A stretch of DNA of 64,000 nucleotides from Zelopaecilomyces penicillatus. Its lineage: Eukaryota; Ascomycota; Sordariomycetes; Hypocreales; Pseudodiploosporaceae. The notes beneath the pieces are model-generated. The model had not been told where the DNA came from, searched no databases, and saw only the letters and a program-made list of their open reading frames with translations. Made by a program: the position numbers and the translations under genes. Numbering within the stretch: the first letter of the stretch is position 1; every line of letters begins with the position of its first letter. Positions 53,213 through 64,000 of the stretch are shown here, piece by piece. The DNA lies in assembly GCA_005765155.1 (NCBI GenBank), contig VCCP01000001.1, positions 5,518,001 through 5,582,000 on the forward strand. Direction: 5' to 3'.

Positions 53213-53449
53213 TTAGTGATAACGGGCCCGAGTGGTTTCCTCATAGACTACCCTTGGGCCGTGGTGTTGGTAACTGCTGGTGCTGACGCTCGGACTGTAT
53301 CTTTCCACGCTGGTGTAGCTTACTCGTGGCGAGTGGTGGTGTCCGTGGTGGTGATGATGATGGCGATGGCCATTTCCGCGGTATGGTCTTGACGGGATAA
53401 TCTCCTCGCGGTAATAGTACTGCGTCCTGGGTTCGGCTGTGAAGCACAT
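53213..53449 (-). CDS. Small histidine/tyrosine-rich protein, 78 aa
   Basis: Uninterrupted frame beginning MCFTAEPRTQYYYREEIIP, followed by a His-rich block (six consecutive His, then GHHH) and a Ser/Tyr-rich tail ending ARYH. No signal peptide or membrane helix. The sequence has the look of small fungal orphan proteins with a YYYREE block; I believe similar ones are annotated in Sordariomycetes, but this is memory and not checked. Metal binding by the His block is possible but only a guess. An AT-rich, TC-poor leader precedes it. It could be a chance frame. Confidence 0.5.
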   Translation of the reverse strand: MCFTAEPRTQYYYREEIIPSRPYRGNGHRHHHHHHGHHHSPRVSYTSVERYSPSVSTSSYQHHGPRVVYEETTRARYH

Positions 53450-54290
53450 ATCGAATGAATGTGAACTTTTTGGGGCAGTTGCAGGCTTTCAACAGTTCTA
53501 AGTGCTTTCTGGGTGCGGGGTGGATTGATTGGTCGCGAATAATGCGCGAAGTTGAGCGACGGTATGCGCGCGAAACGGAACTACAAGCAAGAATGAATTG
53601 TTTGGTTTGAAGTACACTAGATTCAATTGTTTCCTTATGAAGGGGGGGAAAGGCCTTCATCTTATAATCCCACACTACCTCTCACAAGGCGCCTTTGCTG
53701 GCTGAGCGCATTCCAGGTCCAGGTCAATGAATGTGGGGGGATGTGAGTGTGTGGCTTCGCCCAGCATTGTGGCTTGTTCCCAGGTCCTATCCCCCCTGCT
53801 CTACCTCGTATGCCGTCATCTTCGGTCTAGACGACGAAAGACTCCACTGGCACAATGCGGCTCCTTGGTCTTCTGCCGCAGGAATTTGAACACCTTGGCT
53901 TTAGGCTCGGCGTTTTGCACAGCCGCTTTGTGAGTTGGCCCTAGGCAAACATAATTCAACAGCTAAGGGTCAGCTGATGCGCCTCCCCTCCATGATTGCT
54001 AATGTGGTAGGTATGCTAGGGTTGCCGACGAGACCGAGGCCTTATTTTTGAATACATGCTAATACTACAAGTCCGGCTGCGCCTCAGCAGGTGCCTAGTA
54101 ATGTGCATGAATGGTTTCGAGAAGTAGCCGCCGTAAACTGCGGTTTGCAATGTGGTATCTATCATTGCCCATTCGTATTTTAAGACGCCAGTTGATGTTA
54201 CACGCTTTATGAAGTTGCATCTACCTGCCCTGCCAATCCTGCCATCTCAAATATAAAAGAAAAGAAAGTCAAACATCTGGCCTCTTCTTT
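53450..54290. other. Intergenic upstream of the His-rich ORF
   Basis: 0.84 kb between the His-rich ORF and the end of OST1. The plus-strand frame at 53727-53933 is short and unconvincing. An A/G-rich stretch lies near 54250-54275. Nothing else seen. Confidence 0.45.
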
Positions 54291-55885
54291 TTATTTCGAC
54301 GAAAACCCAACCTCCACCTTTCCGACAGCCCAGGCCGTAGCATATACAGCCATCATGCTAGCGAACACGATGAAGGGTTTTCGAAGAGTAACTGAAAATG
54401 ACACGTCATATGAGATGATGAGATCCCGATCCCGGAATTCGTCTACAAGGTTGCGAGCCTTGAGTGTCACCGAGGTTCGGCCAACTGTGTCCAAAAAAGT
54501 CTTGTATAGACCGATATGTGACTCTACAATTGATGAATCGGGAATGTTGGTATAAAACTTAACGTTCCTGTAGCATGATTAGCTGGGCACAAGCGTTGTT
54601 GGCGGCGTTGGGTACTTACTCTGCTCCTTCAGGAAGCAGGACACGCAAGTTGACCTCGCTGTATTCAATGCCCTCCACTTGCTTGGGCCCCTCAAGGAAT
54701 GGAACCTTGAGGACGTAGCCCCCAGTGGCTGTTTTGCGCAATAAATTCAATGCGTTTGAATTCCATCCAATTGTAAAGGGATATTTCCAGCCACCAAAGA
54801 CGGGATAGCGAGGCTTGAGTTCGAGCAATGCCTCCCGCCTGTTGCTCCTGAATCGTGATGTTGAAACATTGCCAATGGCATCGGTGAAATAAGGATCAAC
54901 ACTACCAACCTGGAGAGGAACACGCAACTCCTTGATAGCCGAAGTGACGGGATTGAAATATTGTGATTGCGCCCACTTGACACGATTGAACGGATTGTGG
55001 AGAGTAGCACCTAGGTGGGTCAAGGCATATCTCTCCTCAAACGCAACGTTTCCGCCCCAGTGGCTAACCTCGACGTCGCGATCAAGTGATGAGACATGTA
55101 TGACTGGCTTGGTGAACTCGAACCTAACCTGGGCCGGATGCACAGCGCCGGCTGGTTGCTCACCAAATGGTCCATAGATAAGCTTGGTGCCTTGCTTTTG
55201 TGGGAAGCTCTCCTTGCCACTGCTTCCGGCGATTTTTGTGTAATCGGGGATATTAGAGGTTGAGAATTTGATTTCCGTCTTTTGCTTTGTAGTCGGGTAG
55301 GCTGATGGCGCGTAAACGGAGAAATCGTAGACAAGGAACTGCTGATCTTCTTGGTTGATTGTGGCAGGAAGGGGTCTGTATGCCTTCAAGTAGTAGAACG
55401 TGATGGCGAGAGTTTGCTGGCTGCTAGGCTTGAGCGGGGTCGGCAGTCGAATGCGATAGTACTGAGTGTCTCTGCCAAAACCAAAAAAAAAAACACAAGT
55501 TCAGTTAGCCTCCATGGCCTATTTGACGCCATGTATGTACTCACGCGAGAGGATCAGGCTTGGTAGCTTCCGCTGTGAAAGGGCCAAGGCTTGCGTCTTT
55601 GCGATCCTTCACTTCGAAACCTCCCATTCGAACCATTTGCTCTGTAGTGAATGGCAAGTAGTATTCATCTTGAGGCGTTGATGCGACATTTTCGACAAGT
55701 ACATTGATCTGTTCCTTGACATAGTTCTTCTCTACGGAAATGATATGCACCAAGTTTGCATTCTTAAAGACCTGAGGAGGTTTGAAGTTGGCGACCTTAG
55801 AAGTGCCAGCAGCTTCCTGGTTGGAACTGGCAATGGCGGACGACAGAAGGCTCAGCAGGCCCGCTGCGATTGATAATGGCTTCAT
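54291..55885 (-). CDS. OST1: Oligosaccharyltransferase subunit Ost1 (ribophorin I), 489 aa
   Basis: Three exons: 55545-55885, 54620-55471 and 54291-54567. Ost1 is an essential subunit of the ER N-glycosylation enzyme. It has a signal peptide (MKPLSIAAGLLSLLSSAIAS), a ribophorin I luminal domain (FKNANLVHIISVEKNYVKEQINVLVEN pattern, YYLPFT, TFYYLKAYRPLPA, FEFTKPVIHVSSLDRDVEVSHWGGNV, ERYALTHLGA, PRYPVFGGWKYPFTIGWN, VLLPEGAENVKFYTNIPDS) and a single C-terminal membrane helix (PFIVFASMMAVYATAWAVG). Intron 2 contains a T11 tract before its acceptor. Length matches the family. Together with calnexin and SEC20 it makes three ER-function genes in the window, though not contiguous. Confidence 0.95.
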
Positions 55886-56877
55886 GATGGCGAAGGAGCG
55901 GCAAGGGCACTCATTGATTGTATGTGCCCTGTTGTGGTGGGATAAGGGTGCAGCGTGATATCGGACTCAGTCGCGAAACGGCTCGTGGACAGCTCCTTGA
56001 GAAACCCCAAAAAGCATACGTCGCCCATTCAGAGCCAGAGCTTCATGAGAGCTCGGGAGCCAATCAAAGTGCATCAGCCACGGAAGACGGCTCAATGATA
56101 TTCCGGCACTACGATCTGTGGGGTTACAAAGAACTGCCTTGGCGAGCTTGGACAAGCTTAGGAAATCCTGGTAGGCAAAAGGGTGGGGTTGTGACGTTTT
56201 GCGACTTCCATTAGTTGTCAGAGCTCAAATCTTGACTACAGAATGGTCTGAGACCTTGGCCGAGGACCATCTTATCGGGCTGGTTAGGCTGTGGGAATCA
56301 CACACAGGGTGTCTGATTGTGTTGTGTTGATAATTAGCTGAACCATTGTTTCTGGGAGCTCTTTCGTGGTTCTCATGAAAGAAAAATTGTAGACCATATT
56401 TGTATGTAGATCTCTACAGTCACGACGCTTAGCAATGCATTACCTGCAAGTGTTGTCATCCATTGAGCTCAACAGCAGCACAGCTGTACAGCAGCGCCAG
56501 TGCCAGTGAAACCGACTTGCCCAACCAAACACATTGCATCAGCGCTGTCGGGCGGTGGCCGGAATAGAATCCCACTGGCTCCTTGATCTGACCTGGCCTG
56601 GGCTCACTCCATCCTTATCTCCTACTACTACCCAACAACCTACTTTTCATATTCTGGCTCAAAACCGCATTTCTCCGTCTTCTCCCCTTTGACCCTCCGA
56701 GCTTCGTATTTCTTTGCCTATTTGTAATATTGTCTTTTTTCATCTCCTACTTCAGAATTTGATTGCCCCCCTTCAACCCTCCGCGCTTTTTTTCTCTCGT
56801 GTGCTTGCAGCCGCGACTCTCCCCAACAAGCTTCCGAACAACAGCTTCCCCGCCAAACCCCGCGATCAGCTGCAAAA
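55886..56877. promoter_or_regulatory. Divergent promoter region, OST1 / hexokinase
   Basis: About 1 kb between divergent genes. The hexokinase leader (56570-56877) is strongly pyrimidine-rich with CTCC/TTTC runs, typical of highly expressed fungal glycolytic genes. No further element was recognised. Confidence 0.5.
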
Positions 56878-59178
56878 ATGGTTGGCCTTGGACCTCGTCA
56901 GCCTCCCTCTAGGAAGGGTATGTTTTAATGTTCAACTACTCCAAGGGCTTCACCACACCACCTGTTCTTCAATTATTTCCATCGCGTGCTGTTTTATTGG
57001 GAATGAGGTTGGGAATATATGCTACAGCTACCTCTGCTAGACGGCTGCTTTTCCATCCGATAAGGTTGTCACTTGCTTGATTTTAGCCATCCCGCGATTA
57101 CCAAGAGGGCGACGAATGGAGATTGTACTGAAGCCAATGCTTTGAAATGCGGAGAAAGGCACCAAAGCTTTCGCTGGTATTAAATCAATGGCGGTACTGT
57201 TCTTACAGCAACAGTATTCAAGAAGAGCTGGCCACATAAACATGGCCAGCGAAGTTTCTATCCTGCCATTGCAACTCTTTATCCCGATCTCATACTTGAT
57301 AATCTTCCTTTCTTTGATACTGTTACATATTCATCGAGCTACTTGCAGGCACAAAACTATCTGCCGAGTGTAACATCGAATCTCAAGTCCAATGTATATG
57401 CTTGATTGAAGAACATTGGCAATCAAAAGCTTCCAGAAAAGTCGTCATGGCCCTGAAAGAGCTTGAAAAATTGGCATCATATCTGCATTTTAGTCACTGA
57501 CATGTACTTTACAGGTTCCAAAGCGGACATTCCTAAAAATCTGCTTGAGGAAGTGAAGCGACTTGAAGAACTCTTCACTGTCGATACAAATAAGCTCAAA
57601 GAAATTACGGACCACTTTGTGTCTGAGCTTACCAAAGGTATATGACGCCGCTTTACTGGTGTGACGGACTCGCTAACATTGCCCACAAGGTCTTACTGTT
57701 GAGGGTGGCAGCATTGTGAGTTGCACCGCATTGTTGGCATACTAGTTTACTTACTTGCTGAACGTTCTATAGCCTATGAACCCTACATGGGTTATGTCTT
57801 TCCCAGATGGCTACGAAACAGGCACTTTCCTGGCACTGGATATGGGGGGAACAAACTTGCGTGTTTGTGAGATTACACTGACGGACCAGAAGTCCGAATT
57901 TGATATCATTCAGTCAAAGTATCGTATGCCAGAGGAGCTCAAGACCGGTAATAAAGATGAGCTTTGGGAGTACATAGCCGACTGCCTCTACCAGTTCGTT
58001 GAAACTCATCATGGCGATTGCAAGAGTCTTGATGCCCTTCCCCTTGGTTTCACGTTCTCTTACCCTGCCACGCAAAACTACATCGATGCCGGCATCCTCC
58101 AGCGCTGGACAAAGGGTTTCGACATTGCCGGGGTCGAAGGTGAAAACATTGTACCCATGTTTGAAGCTGCCTTAGCCAAGCGCGTAAGTTCCGATTTTCT
58201 GTCAATGTCCACCCGTCCACTGACAAAATCCAGGGAGTACCCATCAAACTGACAGCCTTGATCAACGACACCACGGGAACTATGATTGCTTCTGCCTACA
58301 CTGACACCAAGATGAAAATTGGATGCATCTTCGGAACTGGCTGCAATGCTGCCTACATGGAAGAGTGTGGTCAGATTCCCAAGTTGAAGCATATGAACTT
58401 GCCCCCGGACACACCCATGGCCATCAACTGCGAATGGGGTGCCTTTGATAACGAACACAAGGTGCTTCCACGAACACCTTACGATTTATCAATTGACCGA
58501 GATTCGCCTCGCCCTGGCCAACAAGCTTTTGAGAAGATGATTGCCGGCCTCTACCTCGGCGAGATCCTTCGATTAGTGCTTGTGGATTTGCACGACAGCA
58601 AAGACGTCCACTTCTTTGAAGACCAGGATATTTCTTCGCTCCGTAAACCTTATAGTCTTGATTCATCATTTTTGTCAGGCATTGAAGAGTAAGTCACGAA
58701 CACAAAAACGACCAAGATCTGAGAAGTTGGTCGGTGAGCTAATATTTAAAAAAGGGACCCATTTGAGAATCTTCAGGAGACACATGATACCTTCGTGTCA
58801 AAGCTGAATCTCAAGCCGACGCTACCAGAACTAGAGCTAATTCGCAGACTTTCTGAGCTTATTGGCACGCGCGCGGCCAGGCTTTCTGCTTGCGGTGTTG
58901 CAGCCATCTGCAAGAAGAAGCAGTACAAGTCCTGCCACGTCGGAGCTGACGGGTCTGTTTTCAACAAATACCCACATTTCAAGGCTAGAGGCGCTCAGGC
59001 ACTGCGAGAGATTCTTGACTGGCCGGAGAAGACAAACCCTACGGAGGAGGACCCAATCGAAGTTTTGGCAGCCGAAGACGGAAGCGGTGTTGGGGCTGCT
59101 CTGATTGCAGCTCTGACTCTCAAGCGTGTCAAGGCAGGAAATATGGCCGGAATTTTGCATCCCGAGAACTTCAATTAA
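56878..59178 (+). CDS. HXK1: Hexokinase, 492 aa
   Basis: Six exons: 56878-56917, 57515-57637, 57690-57715, 57773-58183, 58234-58688 and 58755-59178. It phosphorylates glucose and other hexoses with ATP. The first exon gives MVGLGPRQPPSRKG, a start typical of filamentous-fungal hexokinase. Motifs: phosphate-1 LALDMGGTNLRVCEITL, the sugar-binding LGFTFSYPATQNYIDAG, LINDTTGTMIASAYTD, phosphate-2 IGCIFGTGCNAAYMEE, INCEWGAFDNEH, and the adenosine site VGADGSVFNKYPHFKARG. The first intron is 597 nt, far longer than the others; exon 3 is only 26 nt. The last intron acceptor is AAAAAAG, which restores EEDPFENLQETHDTFVSKL; the later CTTCAG gives a stop. Confidence 0.94.
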
Positions 59179-59343
59179 GCATGTGAAAGTGAAAAGGATA
59201 CGGTATGAGCTCTGGCTGAGCGAGTTGAGTGACCTAGACGGTGCTCAGACGCAGACACATAGAGAGAGAGTATTGGATTCTTTAGACTCTGAATCTAGAG
59301 GTCGCTGATGGAAGTCATAAAAGAAATTTTAGTCTGGTGTTGA

Positions 59344-60678
59344 TTATCCCATAAATGTGCATATAGGCAATCGATATGCTTCAGGATTGTCAGCTGTTGT
59401 TGCAAGAGATGAGGTGGCAGACTTACTATCCAGTGTCCAGTACCGCCTCCGTACGCCCTCCCAGTCCCCCTTACCGTCTTCATTGAGTCCAGCCATATCG
59501 ACGGCACTCTCCTCCCATTCGATATCTAGACCAGATTCAGCACAATGCATCTCGACCACCTGCGTATATACATCATAGCATATCCTTCGATCCGCGCCAA
59601 GGCCGTTGAAGAAGCTAAATCGACCCTCCTGATCTAATAACCCAGGAATATACTCCATAAAGAACATCCTGAGTTGCGAGTAATCTTCTCCAAATGTATC
59701 AAAGTAAATAGCGTCGTAAATTTCCCCTTGCTCTAGTAGCTGCTGAACTACATCCTGCCATTTGCCCGCAAAGACCTTGTAGGCCCCAGTTTCAGGTCCA
59801 CTCTGCTCCCAGGCAGACCCGAACTTGGACTCTGGACTAGAGATATGTTTGAGTACGGATGGATGTGCCTCAATGATGTGGTGTCGAGATGGTTTGAGCT
59901 CCGAGAACATGCCGTCGACAATGCCCATACCGAAGCCGATATTGAGAATGCGCTTGCCCGGTGTGGAGTCGGGGACGAGAGCGGCGACAGAGCGGCGCAT
60001 GATGTCTGTTTCCCAGGCCATCATGACGCCGTTAAGATCGGAGTCGAGAAGCTTTTCTGAATCGTAAGTAAGTGAAGACTGCAGATACGCATCGCTAGTA
60101 ACGAGCTTCTCATTGACGTCTGGGGGGATGAACTGGAGTGGCGCGGCTTCTGTTGCTGGGATCCCATCATTAGACTCGGTCGGCGCATCCCCGATGGCCA
60201 CATCTTCTTCCTCATTGTCATCACCGACATCTGAGCCAGAAGAAAGCTCCTGATACTCGCCCATGATAGCAAAGAGCAGTTCGGCGCGGACGCCAGCATC
60301 AACGCACAGATCATAGAGAGCCTTTCGACCCAGTCGATAGGCAACACAGCCCGGCGTCTCGTTGTTTGCGTCAACATCGTTCCATATAGCGCCTGAGTAG
60401 AACAGCTCTTGTAGAATATCTCTGGCTTCCTCCACGCAGCCGTCCTCGCCCTCGTCAACATCGTCTGTATTGGCGGCAGGGCCGCATGCTCGTATCGCAG
60501 CGTGGAGCGGGGTCTCCCCTGTCTTTGGATCTTGAGCGCTGGCGTTTTCTCGGGCTTTGAGAAGACTCTTTAAGCCGCTAAGATCATGACCCCATGCGTG
60601 GTGAAGAATGTCGCGGATATCTTGTGGGCATTCGGAAGATACCCTGGTAGTTAGGGAGTCGTCAACGGAAGAAGACAT
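59344..60678 (-). CDS. RMT2: Protein arginine N-methyltransferase 2 (Rmt2), 428 aa
   Basis: Two exons, 59427-60678 and 59344-59378. Rmt2 methylates the delta nitrogen of an arginine in ribosomal protein uL11 (Rpl12) in yeast. The N-terminus has ankyrin-like repeats (PKTGETPLHAAIRAC, VDANNETPGCVAYRLG). The SAM-binding fold starts at KRILNIGFGMGIVDGMF, followed by HIIEAHPSVLKHI and YDAIYFDTFGEDYSQLRMFF. The last intron is 48 nt, a multiple of three, with GTAAGT, CTGAC and GAAG; removing it gives RRRYWTLDTYRLPICTFMG, the conserved family ending. Unspliced, 16 non-conserved residues would remain. The ATG at 60678 (MSSSVDD) is preferred over an upstream in-frame one near 60753. Confidence 0.92.
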   Translation of the reverse strand: MSSSVDDSLTTRVSSECPQDIRDILHHAWGHDLSGLKSLLKARENASAQDPKTGETPLHAAIRACGPAANTDDVDEGEDGCVEEARDILQELFYSGAIWNDVDANNETPGCVAYRLGRKALYDLCVDAGVRAELLFAIMGEYQELSSGSDVGDDNEEEDVAIGDAPTESNDGIPATEAAPLQFIPPDVNEKLVTSDAYLQSSLTYDSEKLLDSDLNGVMMAWETDIMRRSVAALVPDSTPGKRILNIGFGMGIVDGMFSELKPSRHHIIEAHPSVLKHISSPESKFGSAWEQSGPETGAYKVFAGKWQDVVQQLLEQGEIYDAIYFDTFGEDYSQLRMFFMEYIPGLLDQEGRFSFFNGLGADRRICYDVYTQVVEMHCAESGLDIEWEESAVDMAGLNEDGKGDWEGVRRRYWTLDSKSATSSLATTADNPEAYRLPICTFMG

Positions 60679-61414
60679 GGCTATGGAGGGGTAATTAATT
60701 TTTATATCGGATCGATGGTCGCTCAAATGGTACTCTGTTGGCAAATGCAGCATATATTTTCAGTCTGTTAAGTCATAAGTAGGAAACTATTGGGGCCCAG
60801 ATCTCCTCCCTGACCAGAATATCCAGGCTGAATTCGTCGGTGCTGATCCGATATGCGCACAAAACAAGAAAAAAAGCTTCATTCGACGTGCGGGACTGCC
60901 CCGCCATCCATCCATCAACATCGGGCTTCGGAGGTTAGAACTTGGGGGGCGGCAATCCACCTAAATCTTGGTGAATTATAGGCCTGTCGCAGGGGCTGGA
61001 AGTGGTTGCTTCAGCGAGCCTTGTCCATCAAGCCGCAGGAGTTGCAGTGGGCCGATCCCCCTGTAAGGCGGCTTAGCTAGCCCCTCCCACGTTGCTATGG
61101 TCGCCGACTTGATTCGCCAATTCAGCCCCACAACGGAACCCGTCGGTGGTTGGAGCGAGCCCTTGTTGAAGGTTCCAGACCTCGAGGGGCCGTTGCAAGC
61201 TTTCGGCTAACTTCAACACCATCCTCTTTTTCACGCGGAGCGCTTTCCAAACCGCGCAAAGCCTTTCAACGGCGAGCCGCCTTAGCATTCGCATCAATTG
61301 CTGCTGATAGTTTGTTACTGCAGGTCTATTGACTGCTGTGCCGTTACAGTCGTCCCAAGCCGTGCAAGGTTATTAACTCATACCAGTTTGTAGCCCCGGA
61401 CTGGCATCGTTGTC
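60679..61414. promoter_or_regulatory. Divergent promoter region, RMT2 / VTC4
   Basis: 736 bp between divergent genes. A CACGTT hexamer at 61088-61093 resembles the weaker Pho4-type phosphate-response site; VTC genes are phosphate-starvation targets in yeast. Whether it acts here is unknown. Confidence 0.4.
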
Positions 61415-63873
61415 ATGAAGTTCGGCGAGCAGCTCCGGTCGAGCATCATTCGCGAGTACCAATGGTACTACATCGACTACAATGGCTTGAAAGATCAGCT
61501 AAAGAACGCCACGGGTCAGTTTAGGTCTGAGGGTGGTGGCAAGACTTGGTCCGAGGATGATGAGACGCGATTCGTTGGAAGGCTCGAAGCAGAACTTGAA
61601 AAGGTCCATACCAAGCAGCAGGTCAAGGCGATGGAGATCTCTAGGCGTATCGCCGTCAGCGAACGCGAGGTCAAGGACGTGGTAAACCGTCTGAACGAGC
61701 GTGGCCTTGGCGAGGAGGGGCCAAGCGAAGAAGAGTTTTTGCTTCTCGAGGAAGATCTTAGCGATATTATCGCTGACGTTCATGACCTCGCTAAATTCGT
61801 CCAACTCAACTACACTGGATTCTACAAAATCATCAAGAAGCACGATGTTAGTAAAGATAACATTAAGATTGGTTGCCTTTGTTTTCCTAACCTCAACTAA
61901 CATCTCACATCTAGAAAAACACAGGCTGGCACCTGAGACCTGCCTTCGATACTCGACTGAAAGCCAAGCCCTTTTATAAGGAAAACTACGACGCATCCGT
62001 CATCAAGCTCTCCAATCTCTATGATCTTGTCCGAACAAGAGGCAATCCCGTTAAAGGCGACAGTGCTGCTGGTGGTTCCCAAGCCAGCTTCGTTCGGCAA
62101 ACCACCAAGTACTGGGTGCACCCAGATAATGTCACCGAATTGAAATTGATTATTCTCAAACATCTGCCTGTACTGGTTTTCAACGCCAGCAAGGAGTTTG
62201 AGCAGCAAGATTCGGCCATCACATCCATCTATTACGACAACCCCGATAGCTGGGACCTGTATGAGGGCAGATTAAAGAAGACAGAAGGCGCAGAGGCTAT
62301 CCGGCTCCGATGGTATGGTGGAATGAAGAGCGAGACTATTTTCGTTGAGCGAAAAACACACCGAGAAGATTGGACTGGTGAAAAGTCGGTCAAGGCTCGG
62401 TTCTCATTGAAGGAGAAGAACGTCAATGCCTATATGCGAGGCGAGTTGTTACCCGCCGCCATTTTTGAAAAGGCACGCAAGGAGGGGAAGAAGTCGGAGA
62501 AGGCGATTGCTGAGGACGAGAGGTTGGCGGCCGAGGTCCAGTACTCGTGCCTCAAAAAGGGCTACAGGCCGGTCTGTCGCTCGTTTTACAACCGTACCGC
62601 GTTTCAACTGCCAGCTGATGCACGAGTGCGAATTTCGCTCGATACTGAACTGACCATGGTTCGGGAGGATAATCTGGATGGTCAACTTCGAAGCGGAAAA
62701 AATTGGAGACGTATGGACATTGGCATCGACTATCCGTTTTCCCAGCTTCCCCCTGAAGACATTGAACGATTTCCTTATGCCGTGCTTGAAGTCAAGCTCC
62801 AAACCCAGATGGGACAGGAGCCCCCTGAATGGGTTCGCCAACTCATCTCTTCTCACCTTGTCGAGGCGGTCCCCAAGTTTTCCAAGTTTATCCACGGGAC
62901 AGCATGCTTGTTCCCCGATCGCATCAACCTGCTTCCGTTCTGGATGCCTCAGATGGAAGTAGACATTCGTAAACCTGTTACGCATGATTTTGGTATCCAC
63001 CGCGCTGGGCAGTCTGGAACAACAACCACCTCGGATGATGATGAAGACCTTGATTCCGACGAAGAGGACATGTTGCCGTCTGCAAGGGGCCGTAATAACG
63101 GCGAATCAAGCGCTGCAGGTGGACGAGGTCTGGCTTCCGATATGGAGGGTCAGACGGTGGACTTGCCAACTTCAAATGAAGACTTTCCAATCTACGACTC
63201 CGATGATGAATATGACGAGAACTATGAGCTCGAAGAGGCCAGAAGAATTGGTGGATGGCACTACTATTGGGCAATGATCTCAACTAAGGGTCGTGCGTTC
63301 GCGGATGGTACCGTGAATGTTCTGAAACATTTGGCACCCATTCCTCGCGGTTCGCAAATCCCGCGAAGCGCAAATCAGCAGAGACTATTCGGTGACCAAC
63401 AGGTACAGCGTAAGAAGTTCAAGGCACCCAAAGGCAAGAAAATTTATGTGCCGGTGCGCGTAGAGCCTAAAGTCTACTTTGCTGCGGAAAGGACGTTTCT
63501 TGGATGGGTGAGTTATCTCTACGCTATTTATGTTGTCTTTACGTTTTCAAACGTACATGCTGTGACCAGCTGCTGATGATTTTTGATACAGCTTGAATAC
63601 TCCATCTATGTTGGTACCATTGCCATGACTCTGCTCAACTTTGGCAGTCACCCAACGATGACATCTTTTTGGGTTGCTGGCATCTTTACACTCCTCGCTA
63701 TACTCAGTTTATGCTACTCGGTGGGCACCTATCTCTATCGAAGCAGATCCATTCGTTCACGCAAGGCTGCCAAGTACTACGATCGATGGGGCCCCAGCGT
63801 GCTTTGTTCAGCCATGTTCGTGGCTGTTGCGATCAGTTTTGCATTTGAAGGCCGAGAGAGGAATATTTGGTAA
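61415..63873 (+). CDS. VTC4: Vacuolar transporter chaperone 4, polyphosphate polymerase, 768 aa
   Basis: Three exons: 61415-61846, 61915-63507 and 63592-63873. Vtc4 is the catalytic subunit that makes polyphosphate from ATP and moves it into the vacuole. Domains in order: SPX (1-145; MKFGEQLRSSIIREYQWYYI, LNYTGFYKIIKKHDKNTG with the inositol-pyrophosphate-binding Lys cluster), the tunnel-fold polymerase (about 185-480), an acidic linker and three membrane helices (DUF202) at the end. Catalytic basic residues look intact: TKYWVHPDN, YEGRLKKTEGAEAIRLRWYGG, FVERKTHREDWTGEKSVKARF, SLDTELTMVRED and YAVLEVKLQ. Intact residues argue for Vtc4 over the inactive accessory Vtc2/Vtc3. The stop is inside the window, so the gene is complete. 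Confidence 0.95.
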
Positions 63874-64000
63874 AGAGAAGAAAGCCCTTCCACCATTCAG
63901 AGGCTGTGCCGGTGTATATCTTGTAAGATTTTCTTGTGAGCCTTCACTTTGCCCCGGGAGAGAATGTACGAACACACAGAGCTGTTCCAAGAGCGTATGC
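63874..64000. other. 3' flank of VTC4
   Basis: 127 bp after the VTC4 stop; probably 3' UTR. No gene visible before the window ends. Confidence 0.5.

Noticed and set aside
1..64000. CRISPR arrays, phage or insertion-sequence structure, rRNA genes, PKS/NRPS cluster
   Set aside because: None seen; the window is eukaryotic fungal DNA with interrupted housekeeping genes, and no evenly spaced repeats, transposase or synthase modules were recognised.

Overview
The window is nuclear DNA of a filamentous ascomycete. The evidence is short GT-AG introns (about 40-120 nt, with TACTAAC/CTAAC/CTGAC branch sites) inside compact genes, plus fungus-typical proteins (eisosome Pil1, Prm10-type ThrE protein, Rmt2, Vtc4, calnexin, Ost1, Nar1). 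The protein flavour suggests Sordariomycetes, perhaps Hypocreales, but this is inference from general resemblance. No bacterial, viral or transposon-coding DNA was recognised.

Layout. 0-7.5 kb: a SUZ-domain protein, NAR1 (cytosolic Fe-S assembly), a C2H2 protein resembling the INO80 subunit Iec1, and a DAHP synthase of the ARO3 type. 7.5-19 kb: a 2-kb gap holding an orphan spliced ORF, then a WD40-cyclophilin (PPWD1/CYP15 type), a FAR-17a/AIG1 membrane protein, an FMN alpha-hydroxy-acid dehydrogenase, GINS subunit SLD5 and UTP18. 19-33 kb: a pseudouridine-catabolism fusion (PsuG plus PfkB kinase), a PRM10-like transporter, an SDR and an FAD aromatic hydroxylase. 33-42 kb: an F-box protein, methylmalonate-semialdehyde dehydrogenase, calnexin and a secreted GPI-type cysteine protein. 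42-45 kb: the largest gene-poor gap, ending in tRNA-Gln(UUG). 45-64 kb: a dense block with MDE1 (methionine salvage), SEC20, mitochondrial ribosomal protein mL53, inorganic pyrophosphatase, PIL1, a small His-rich ORF, OST1, hexokinase, RMT2 and VTC4 (polyphosphate polymerase).

The genes are mostly single-copy housekeeping functions and do not form one pathway. Local themes are ER glycoprotein handling (calnexin, OST1, SEC20), phosphate/polyphosphate (pyrophosphatase, VTC4) and ribosome biogenesis or modification (UTP18, mL53, RMT2). No convincing new multi-gene system is visible. The more interesting signals are about gene structure: a start codon that appears split by an intron (PIL1), a 9-nt first coding exon (ARO3), tandem in-frame acceptors at a domain linker (PsuG-PfkB), a possible mitochondrial N-terminal extension of pyrophosphatase, and an orphan spliced ORF upstream of ARO3.

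Exon boundaries were derived by hand from splice signals, reading phase and family conservation. All family comparisons are from memory; no search was run.
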